Source of the DNA: Nitrospira sp.
GTDB taxonomy: Bacteria > Nitrospirota > Nitrospiria > Nitrospirales > Nitrospiraceae
Direction: 5' to 3'
Length of the DNA: 5,111 nt
NCBI GenBank assembly: GCA_016873525.1
Contig: VGXD01000168.1
Coordinates: forward strand, 1-5,111
The translations under genes and the position numbers were made by a program. Positions 1 to 5,111 of the stretch are shown here, one piece after another. The notes beneath the pieces are model-generated. The model saw only the letters and a list, made by a program, of their open reading frames with translations. It did no database searches and had not been told where the DNA came from. Positions within the stretch are counted from its first letter, which is position 1, and each line of letters opens with the position of its first letter.

Positions 1-789
1 ATAGGCCCTCACCGCCAGATCCCGAATCCGCCGAGTCACCGCGGCAGAGAGCGGAGCGGGGCAGAGATAACGCGTGCGACCCTTTTGGTACTTCGCGGCA
101 TAGTCGTAGAATCCGCCCGGCGCCACGATTTCCACCGTGGGCAGGGCGACCGGCCCTCGGGGACCGGCCACGACCGCGCCGGCGATCTCGCGTCCGGCGA
201 TATAGGACTCCACCACCGCTTCCTCGTCGTAGGCGTGGGCGCGCTTCAGCGCCGACCTCCACTCCTCCCGCCGACGCACGATCGACACCCCGATCGTGGA
301 CCCCTCCGCCGCCGGCTTCACCACCACCGGCAATCGCAAGCCGGCCGGAATCGATGAGGTCCGTCCCGCGCCCTTCCGTCCCGCCAGCACGACCGTGCCG
401 GGAGGCACCGGGATGTCGTGATAGGCCAGGAGCGCCTTGGTGGTCACCTTGTGCATGGCGATGGCGCTGGCCCTGACGCCGGACCCGGTGTAGGGCATGC
501 CGATGGATTCCAGGAGGCCCTGGATCGTGCCGTCTTCGCCGCCCGGTCCATGGAGGGCCAGGAAGACCAGGTCCACCTTCTTCGCGCGCAGGCGCCGGAT
601 CAGCGTTGCATCCACGTCGATCGCCACCGCATCGTAACCGCGACGCAGCAACGCGCGATGCACCGCCAGGCCGGTCTTGAGCGAAATCTCCCGCTCGGAG
701 GATTGCCCCCCCATCAGGACGCCGATACGGGCCTTGGTCAGAGGAACGTGACGCGTGACGCGTGACGCGTGATGTGTCTTATTCGTCAT
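1..789 (-). CDS. ddl: D-alanine--D-alanine ligase Ddl, C-terminus outside window
   Basis: Ddl is a cytoplasmic ATP-grasp ligase that joins two D-Ala molecules; MurF adds the dipeptide to the muropeptide. The frame reads through 263 codons to the left edge, so roughly 50-60 residues of the usual 305-320 are missing, including the Mg-binding end of the ATP-grasp domain. Counting from ATG 789, I see RIGVLMGGQSSEREISL (21-37), HGPGGEDG (80-87), PYTGSGV (99-105), HKVTTK (113-118), VVVKPAAEGSTIGVS (155-169), ESYIAGREI (194-202) and FYDYAAKY (227-234). Glu32, Ser164 and Tyr234 correspond to the E. coli DdlB triad Glu15/Ser150/Tyr216. Ddl normally begins three to five residues before the RIGVLMGG strand; here about 16 extra residues, partly encoded by a heptamer repeat, precede it. 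Other starts are ATG 819, GTG 801 or CTG 741 (LTKARIGVLMGG, the best family fit). None has a good Shine-Dalgarno. Confidence 0.94.
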   Translation of the reverse strand, partial: MTNKTHHASRVTRHVPLTKARIGVLMGGQSSEREISLKTGLAVHRALLRRGYDAVAIDVDATLIRRLRAKKVDLVFLALHGPGGEDGTIQGLLESIGMPYTGSGVRASAIAMHKVTTKALLAYHDIPVPPGTVVLAGRKGAGRTSSIPAGLRLPVVVKPAAEGSTIGVSIVRRREEWRSALKRAHAYDEEAVVESYIAGREIAGAVVAGPRGPVALPTVEIVAPGGFYDYAAKYQKGRTRYLCPAPLSAAVTRRIRDLAVRAY

Positions 790-823
790 CTCTGATTTCA
801 CCCATCGCTCGTCACCCATCACG
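747..823 (-). repeat. Imperfect inverted repeat (possible mRNA hairpin) at the murB/ddl junction
   Basis: The plus-strand arm 747-772 matches the reverse complement of 798-823 at 20 of 26 positions, with a 25-base loop (773-797). In the murB-ddl mRNA, two of the six mismatches become G:U pairs, leaving four unpaired positions. The right arm on the minus strand is itself a degenerate heptamer run (ATGGGTG, ACGAGCG, ATGGGTG at 819-799), so the structure is two heptamer arrays in opposite orientation. No U-run follows, so it does not look like an intrinsic terminator. The arms and loop contain the candidate ddl starts ATG 819, GTG 801 and ATG 789. Confidence 0.65.
751..771. repeat. Perfect tandem heptamer repeat, ACGCGTG x3
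   Basis: Three exact copies of the 7-base unit ACGCGTG lie head to tail on the plus strand. A degenerate copy flanks each side: GAACGTG at 744-750 and ATGTGTC at 772-778. The array falls between the end of murB and the conserved start of the Ddl fold. If ddl starts at 789 or further upstream, the repeat is translated as part of a non-conserved leader (HASRVTRH). Confidence 0.9.
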
Positions 824-827
824 ATCT

Positions 828-1802
828 TCACGGTTGTCCGACGATCTTCAATTCCAACTCCAAGGTCACCCCGGTCTGCTCCTCGACGGCCCGCCCCACT
901 TTTTTGATCAAGGCGATCACGTCGGCGGCCCTGGCCTGGCCGAGGTTCACCATGAAATTGGCATGTTTCTCGGACACCTGGGCATCGCCGACCCGCGCCC
1001 CTTTGAGCCCCGCCGCTTCGATCAGCCGTCCCGCCGCATCCTGGGGCGGATTCTTGAACACGCAGCCGGCGCTGGGGAGAGCCAGCGGCTGCGTGTCCCG
1101 CCTGCGGCGCAGGTACTCCTTGACCACGCCCTCGATCTTCTCGCGCGAGCCGGGCTTCAGTTGCAGCCAGGCCCCGACGACGATCCCGCGCGGCAAGAGC
1201 GCCCGCCGGTAGGTGAAACGGACGGCCGAGGCGGGACAATCGACGACCTGGCCGCGCGGGTCCACGAGACGCACGGCTTTGAGCGCATCTTTCATTTCCC
1301 CGAGCCTCGTGCCGGCGTTCATCACCACGCAGCCGGCCACCGTGCCGGGAATGCCGGCGGCCCATTCCAGCCCGCTCAGCGAACGGCTGATCGCATGCTT
1401 CATCAACGTGGGCATCCCGACTCCGCCTTCGGCATAGACGACGTGGTCCGGCTCATCGTGGATGGCGTTCAGCTTCGCAAGGTTGACGACGACCCCGCGG
1501 ATGCCCTTGTCCCGCACCAACAGATTGGTGCCGCCGATCACGAAGAGCGGGACCTTGGCGTCATGCACTTGCCTCATGAGCCGGCACAGATCCTCCAGAT
1601 CGGCCGGGATGACGAGCGCGTCCGCCGGGCCGCCGATGCGAAAGGACGTGAAGTCCTTCAGCGACGCCTTGAACCGGACCTCTCCGCGAAGGCCGGCGAC
1701 CGCCGCCCGGAGGTTGCGCGCCCCCTGCGCGTGGAGCGTCTGGCCGACCGGCGACCCCGCCGTCATGTTGATGCCGGGCCGGTGCCGCATCCCCTCTCGC
1801 AT
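828..1802 (-). CDS. murB: UDP-N-acetylenolpyruvoylglucosamine reductase MurB
   Basis: MurB is a cytoplasmic FAD enzyme that uses NADPH to reduce UDP-GlcNAc-enolpyruvate to UDP-MurNAc, the substrate of MurC. In the 324-residue product the FAD domain shows FTSFRIGGPA (51-60), VIGGTNLLV (88-96) and GIPGTVAGCVVMNAG (150-164). FTYRR (196-200) carries Tyr198 and Arg199, matching E. coli Tyr158/Arg159. SAGCVFKNP (244-252) and VSEKHANFMVN (276-286) follow, and Glu317 in LELELKIVG aligns with E. coli Glu325. The position of the proton-donating Ser (E. coli Ser229) is Cys247 here. The short segment after YR suggests a type II MurB. I chose ATG 1802 because GGAGG sits seven bases upstream; ATG 1820, overlapping the murC stop as ATGA, adds six residues but has a poor ribosome site. 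ATG 1790 and 1766 are also possible, since 40 or so residues precede the conserved fold. Confidence 0.95.
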   Translation of the reverse strand: MREGMRHRPGINMTAGSPVGQTLHAQGARNLRAAVAGLRGEVRFKASLKDFTSFRIGGPADALVIPADLEDLCRLMRQVHDAKVPLFVIGGTNLLVRDKGIRGVVVNLAKLNAIHDEPDHVVYAEGGVGMPTLMKHAISRSLSGLEWAAGIPGTVAGCVVMNAGTRLGEMKDALKAVRLVDPRGQVVDCPASAVRFTYRRALLPRGIVVGAWLQLKPGSREKIEGVVKEYLRRRRDTQPLALPSAGCVFKNPPQDAAGRLIEAAGLKGARVGDAQVSEKHANFMVNLGQARAADVIALIKKVGRAVEEQTGVTLELELKIVGQP

Positions 1803-1809
1803 GAGCTCG

Positions 1810-1814
1810 CCTCC
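1810..1814 (-). promoter_or_regulatory. Shine-Dalgarno deciding the murB start
   Basis: The minus strand reads GGAGG at 1814-1810, followed by a seven-base spacer (CGAGCTC) and the ATG at 1802. The site straddles the region just past the murC stop (TGA at 1819-1817), so ribosomes finishing murC would be placed to restart on murB. This favours 1802 over the ATG at 1820. Confidence 0.65.
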
Positions 1815-1816
1815 GA

Positions 1817-3298
1817 TCATAAGCGATCCAACAGACCCACCCCGGCCTTCCAGATGTCGCCGGCCCCCAAGGTGATCACCAGGTCGCCGTCCTGCAACGT
1901 GGGCCGCACCGTCTCAGGCAAACTTTCCTTCCGCTCGACCACCGTCACCGAGGGATGCCCTGCCGCCCGGATGGCCTCGGCCAGCCTGGCTCCGGACACG
2001 CCGGGGATGGCCGGTTCGCCGGCCGGATAGATCTCGGTGAGGAAGAGGGCATCGGCCTGGTCGAAGGCATGGGCAAACTCGTCCATCAGGTCGCGCGTCC
2101 TCGTGTAGCGATGCGGCTGGAAGAGCACGACCAGGCGCCTTGCCCAGCCCTGTTTCGCGGCGGCAAGGGTGGCCCGGATTTCCGTCGGGTGGTGGCCGTA
2201 ATCGTCCACGACCATGATGCCGGCCTTTTCCCCGCGCAGTTGGAAGCGCCGTTCGACGCCGGTGAACGCCGCCAAGCCCTTGCGGATCAAATCCACCGGC
2301 ACGTCCAGTTCCATGCCCACCGCAATCGCCGCCAGAGCGTTGCTCACGTTATGGATGCCGGGAATGGACAAACGGAACGGTCCCAGGCTCTTGCCCCTGA
2401 AATGGGCCCGGAACTCGGACTCCCATTCCTTCAGCGTAATCTCGGTGGCCAGGAAATCCGGCGTCGTCCCGGCGGCCTCGCGCAGGCCGTAGGTCTGGTA
2501 CCGCTTGACGACCCGCGGGAGCAAGGCGCGCATCCGCTCGTCGTCCGCGCAGAGCACCGCCAGCCCGTAAAAGGGAATCCGATTGATGAATTCCAGAAAG
2601 GCTTCCTGCACGCGCTCCACGGTGCCGTAGTGGTCCAGGTGCTCGCGGTCGATGTTGGTGACGGCCACGATGGAGGGAGACAGCTTCAGGAAGGAGCCGT
2701 CGCTCTCGTCCGCTTCGGCCACGAGCAAGTCGCCCCGCCCCAGCCTGGCGTGGCTGCCGAGCGCATTGACTTTGCCGCCGATCACGACCGTGGGATCCAG
2801 GCCGCCCTGGGCCAGGACCGACGCCACCATGGAAGTGGTCGTGGTCTTCCCGTGCGCGCCGGCAATGGCCACCCCGTACTTCAGCCGCATCAGTTCGGCC
2901 AGCATTTCGGCCCGCGGAATGACCGGCACGACCTTGGCCTTGGCGGCCAGGACTTCGGGGTTGGTCGCCGAGACGGCCGAGGAGATTACCACCACCTGCG
3001 CCTCGCCGATATTCGAGGCCTGGTGGCCGATAAAAATCTTCCCGCCCAATTCTTCCAGGCGACGCACCGTCTCCGAGTGGGTCAGGTCGGAGCCGCTCAC
3101 CTTGTAGCCCAGCGTCAGCAGGACCTCGGCGATGCCGCTCATGCCGGAGCCGCCGATCCCGACCAGATGGATATGTTGAATCTTCTTGAACATCGTTCGT
3201 ACCCGCCCGCTCAGGCCCTTCGGCTCGTTGCCTGTGTCACGACGCCCCTCCACACGATCGCGTTCTCGCCGCTCCATGACCGGACTTGTCGACGTCAT
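1817..3298 (-). CDS. murC: UDP-N-acetylmuramate--L-alanine ligase MurC
   Basis: MurC is a cytoplasmic Mur ligase that uses ATP to add L-Ala to UDP-MurNAc, the first step of stem-peptide assembly. Counting from the ATG at 3298 (493 residues), I see the N-domain nucleotide-sugar loop HLVGIGGSGMSGIAEVL (44-60), the ATP P-loop GAHGKTTTT (147-155), EADESDGSF (195-203), NIDREHLDHYG (215-225), HNVSNALAA (316-324), ERRFQLRG (349-356), DDYGHHPTEI (365-374), QPHRYTRT (394-401) and LGAGDIWK (477-484). All three Mur-ligase domains are intact. The start is uncertain. ATG 3298 has a strong GGGAGGG five bases upstream but overlaps murG by 62 bp and adds a basic 35-residue leader. ATG 3193 (Met36, MFKKIQHIH) matches where the family normally begins and would give 458 residues, but has no clear ribosome site. 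I report the SD-supported start. The stop lies 14 bp before the preferred murB start. Confidence 0.96.
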   Translation of the reverse strand: MTSTSPVMERRERDRVEGRRDTGNEPKGLSGRVRTMFKKIQHIHLVGIGGSGMSGIAEVLLTLGYKVSGSDLTHSETVRRLEELGGKIFIGHQASNIGEAQVVVISSAVSATNPEVLAAKAKVVPVIPRAEMLAELMRLKYGVAIAGAHGKTTTTSMVASVLAQGGLDPTVVIGGKVNALGSHARLGRGDLLVAEADESDGSFLKLSPSIVAVTNIDREHLDHYGTVERVQEAFLEFINRIPFYGLAVLCADDERMRALLPRVVKRYQTYGLREAAGTTPDFLATEITLKEWESEFRAHFRGKSLGPFRLSIPGIHNVSNALAAIAVGMELDVPVDLIRKGLAAFTGVERRFQLRGEKAGIMVVDDYGHHPTEIRATLAAAKQGWARRLVVLFQPHRYTRTRDLMDEFAHAFDQADALFLTEIYPAGEPAIPGVSGARLAEAIRAAGHPSVTVVERKESLPETVRPTLQDGDLVITLGAGDIWKAGVGLLDRL

Positions 3299-4388
3299 GC
3301 GTCCCTCCCACCAACGTCAGGCAGTCCCTGACGATCGATTCGGCGGAATCCGTCCTCCCCAAGGCCCGACTCCGCCCGCCCATGCTGAGCAGGCGGTCGC
3401 GATCGCCCAGCAAGGCCTCGATTGTCTGCGCCAGCTTCGGTCCCGTGAGGTCTTGTTGCAGCAAGACGACCGCCGCCCCGGCTCCCTCCATCACCCTTGC
3501 GTTGCGCTCCTGATGGTGATAGATGGCCGTCGGCAGCGGGATCAGAATCGCCGCCTTGCCGCAAGCCGTCAGTTCGGCCAGGCTCACGGCGCCGGAACGG
3601 GAGACGACCAGGTCGGCCGATTGCACGGCGCGCGGCATGTCGAACAGAAAGGGCACGACCTCGGCCTGCGCCTCGAACCCTGCCGTCCGATAGGCCTCCT
3701 TGACCCACCCATGGTCGGCCTCGCCGGTCTGATGGATCACCGCAAGCCCCTCCCGTTCCGCCCGCAAATGCGGCAAGGCCTCGACCATGGCCTGATTGAT
3801 CGCATGGGCGCCCTGGCTCCCCCCGAACACCAACAACGTCTTCCGGCCTTGCCGGCCTGAGACCGCCCCCTCGCCTGCGTCATAAAACGCCCTCCGGATA
3901 GGCGTCCCCACCACCCTCACCCTGGCCCGCCTGAAATACGGCGCCGCCGCATCGAAGGCCAGAAACACGAGGTCGGCAATCGGCCCCAGCACCTTGTTCG
4001 CCAAACCCGGATAGGCATTCGGCTCCAGAATCACCCGCGGAATTCCCAGCAAGAAGGCCGCGACCAACACCGGCGGACTGGTATAGCCCCCGATCCCGAT
4101 CACCAACTGGGCGCGTCGCGCGCGCAGCAGGGCGATCGATTGCCAGAGCCCCAGCGGAAGGGCCAGGACCGCGCCGACCGCTCGCCTGACTCCCCGTCCC
4201 ATGACCGGCTTCGCCGTGATCTTGGCCAGTGCGAAACCTTCGCGGGGCAACACCTTCGATTCGATGCCGCGCTCCGTCCCCACGAAGAGCACGGCGCTCG
4301 CCGGGTCCTGCCGGATGAATTCCCTGGCCAGCGCCACCGCCGGATAGAGATGGCCTCCGGTGCCTCCGGCCGCAACCACGATGTTCAT
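3237..4388 (-). CDS. murG: UDP-N-acetylglucosamine:lipid I GlcNAc transferase MurG
   Basis: MurG is a peripheral GT-B (family GT28) enzyme on the cytoplasmic face of the membrane. It transfers GlcNAc from UDP-GlcNAc to lipid I, giving lipid II, the substrate of FtsW encoded just upstream. The 383-residue product has the N-domain loops GGTGGHLYPA (8-17) and GIGGYTSPP (98-106), EPNAYPG (122-128) and GTPIRRAF (161-168). The C-domain shows GGSQGA (189-194), HQTG (219-222), PFLFDM (246-251), SRSGAVSLAEL (263-273) with the conserved Glu272, and HHQERNA (291-297), part of the UDP-GlcNAc site. EPN and GTPIR differ slightly from the more usual EQN and GNPVR. The ATG at 4388 overlaps the ftsW stop (ATGA) and lacks a strong Shine-Dalgarno, which fits coupled translation. 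The recognisable fold ends near residue 360; the last 23 or so residues are a Gly/Ser/Arg-rich tail lying over the murC start region. Confidence 0.97.
   Translation of the reverse strand: MNIVVAAGGTGGHLYPAVALAREFIRQDPASAVLFVGTERGIESKVLPREGFALAKITAKPVMGRGVRRAVGAVLALPLGLWQSIALLRARRAQLVIGIGGYTSPPVLVAAFLLGIPRVILEPNAYPGLANKVLGPIADLVFLAFDAAAPYFRRARVRVVGTPIRRAFYDAGEGAVSGRQGRKTLLVFGGSQGAHAINQAMVEALPHLRAEREGLAVIHQTGEADHGWVKEAYRTAGFEAQAEVVPFLFDMPRAVQSADLVVSRSGAVSLAELTACGKAAILIPLPTAIYHHQERNARVMEGAGAAVVLLQQDLTGPKLAQTIEALLGDRDRLLSMGGRSRALGRTDSAESIVRDCLTLVGGTHDVDKSGHGAARTRSCGGAS
3303..3308 (-). promoter_or_regulatory. Shine-Dalgarno before the upstream murC start
   Basis: The minus strand reads GGGAGGG over 3309-3303, and five bases separate it from the ATG at 3298. 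It lies inside the murG coding sequence. It is the strongest ribosome-binding match at this junction and the main reason to place the murC start at 3298 rather than at ATG 3193, which has no comparable signal. Confidence 0.6.
4385..4388 (-). other. ATGA stop/start overlap joining ftsW and murG
   Basis: The four bases read ATGA on the minus strand: the murG ATG (4388-4386) overlaps the ftsW TGA (4387-4385). No strong Shine-Dalgarno precedes the murG ATG, so termination-reinitiation coupling is the likely mode of translation. Confidence 0.8.
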
Positions 4389-5111
4389 CGCCCGCCCGTT
4401 CCACGACTCTGTCCGCCTCCCTGTCGATCGCGCGAGATGCTCAACAGAATGCCGATCGCCAACAGATTCACCATCAACGACGACCCGCCGTAGCTGACCA
4501 GGGGCAGCGTCAAGCCCTTGGTCGGCAACATGCCGGTAACGACCCCGGCGTTGATCAAAGCCTGGAGCCCGATGAGCAGGGTGATCCCCAGCGCCAGGTG
4601 CCGGCCGAAGGGCTCGCGCGCGCGGCTGGCGATTTGAAACCCCTTCAGCACCAGAATGGCATAGAGCAGCATGATCGCGCTCGTGCCCACCAGCCCCAGT
4701 TCTTCGCCGGCCAGGGCCAGCACGAAGTCCGTATGCGCTTCCGGCAGAAAAAACAGCTTCTGTTCCCCCTCGCCCAGGCCCACCCCGAAGAGTCCTCCGC
4801 TGCCGAAGGCCAGGAACGACTGGTTGACCTGAAAGCCGGCGCCGGTGGGATCCCTCATGGGATCCAGAAACGTCATCAGCCGCTGCAGGCGGTACGGCGA
4901 CTTCCAGATCAACACCGCCACGGCCGGCACGACGATCGGCACCAATCCGAACAAGTGCAGGAGCCTGGCCCCGGCCAGAAACAACAGGCCGAGCGTCACG
5001 AGACCGATCACCACCACGGTCCCCAGGTCCGGCTGCAACAACACCAACCCCGCCAACACGCCCACCACCAGGAGCGGAGGGAGAAAGCCGGTCGCAAACT
5101 CCGTCACCCGA
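4385..5111 (-). CDS. ftsW: Septal peptidoglycan glycosyltransferase FtsW (SEDS family), N-terminus outside window
   Basis: FtsW is a polytopic inner-membrane SEDS protein that polymerises lipid II into glycan strands at the division septum, working with a class B PBP. The frame is open to the right edge, so about 241 C-terminal residues are present of a usual 370-400. Counting from the first full codon (5110), I see QPDLGT at 26-31, the YRLQR-FLDP block at 73-84, a QSFLAFGSGG-FGVGLGEGEQK block at about 97-118, PEAHTDF at 123-129, and NAGVVTGMLPTKG followed by LPLVSYGGSS at 187-211. Asp128 in HTDF matches the Asp regarded as catalytic in SEDS enzymes. Hydrophobic stretches fit at least six membrane segments, and the protein ends in a polar Gly/Arg/Ser tail. 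MLPTKG is FtsW-like, whereas RodA usually lacks the Lys; together with the murG neighbour this favours FtsW over RodA. Its TGA overlaps the murG ATG by 4 bp. Confidence 0.96.
   Translation of the reverse strand, partial: RVTEFATGFLPPLLVVGVLAGLVLLQPDLGTVVVIGLVTLGLLFLAGARLLHLFGLVPIVVPAVAVLIWKSPYRLQRLMTFLDPMRDPTGAGFQVNQSFLAFGSGGLFGVGLGEGEQKLFFLPEAHTDFVLALAGEELGLVGTSAIMLLYAILVLKGFQIASRAREPFGRHLALGITLLIGLQALINAGVVTGMLPTKGLTLPLVSYGGSSLMVNLLAIGILLSISRDRQGGGQSRGTGGR

Noticed and set aside
751..771. CRISPR array
   Set aside because: The repeat unit is only seven bases with no spacers, so it is a simple tandem repeat.
747..823. Intrinsic terminator between murB and ddl
   Set aside because: The hairpin arms are long but no run of U follows in the transcript direction (the downstream bases are TTCCTCTGACC), and ddl continues directly in the same operon.
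762..2030. 422-codon open frame on the plus strand, antisense to murB
   Set aside because: It is opposite intact murB and the end of murC, has biased composition (His, Pro, Arg, Asp), shows no motif, and begins in the heptamer repeat. It is a shadow of the real genes.
3211..3240. Small ORF starting at GTG 3240 just after GGAGGGG at the murG end
   Set aside because: It has a good ribosome-site-like sequence upstream, but it stops after nine codons and is not in the murC frame. It is more likely incidental.
1955..3331. 458-codon open frame on the plus strand, antisense to murC
   Set aside because: It lies opposite a murC gene with every Mur-ligase motif intact. Its translation is rich in Gly/His/Arg/Gln with no recognisable domain, as expected from the complement of GC-rich codons.
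3186..3860. 224-codon plus-strand frame opposite murG, and smaller frames near it on both strands
   Set aside because: All overlap the intact murG frame and show low-complexity Arg/Pro/Gly-rich translations without domains.

Overview
This window is a compact, single-direction segment of a bacterial division and cell-wall (dcw) cluster. Every gene I can support lies on the minus strand. In transcription order (right to left) they are: the C-terminal two thirds of ftsW (cut by the right edge), murG, murC, murB, and the first part of ddl (cut by the left edge). The plus strand contains several long open frames, but they are antisense shadows produced by the GC-rich coding strand.

The genes form one functional series. 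MurG makes lipid II at the inner face of the membrane. FtsW is the SEDS glycosyltransferase that polymerises lipid II at the septum. MurB completes UDP-MurNAc, MurC adds the first peptide residue (L-Ala), and Ddl makes the D-Ala-D-Ala used by MurF. The order ftsW-murG-murC-murB-ddl is a classical dcw order. By analogy, murD/mraY would lie beyond the right edge and ftsQ/ftsA/ftsZ beyond the left edge, but neither is visible here. Genes are joined by a 4-bp ATGA overlap (ftsW/murG), an overlap or short gap depending on the start (murG/murC), a close junction with a Shine-Dalgarno inside the end of murC (murC/murB), and a short murB/ddl gap. This suggests one polycistronic transcript with translational coupling. 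I see no convincing promoter or terminator.

The sequence is GC-rich by eye. The proteins look like those of a Gram-negative-type bacterium, plausibly Nitrospirota or a deltaproteobacterial relative. That placement is a low-confidence impression from protein style and gene order, not a search result.

The only part not explained by ordinary genes is the murB/ddl junction (about 744-829). It carries a perfect triple heptamer repeat facing a degenerate heptamer array in the opposite orientation, so the mRNA could fold into a long imperfect hairpin over the candidate ddl start codons. Other points worth a second look are the conflicting start signals at murG/murC and a Cys in place of the usual catalytic Ser of MurB. 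I found no previously undescribed system.
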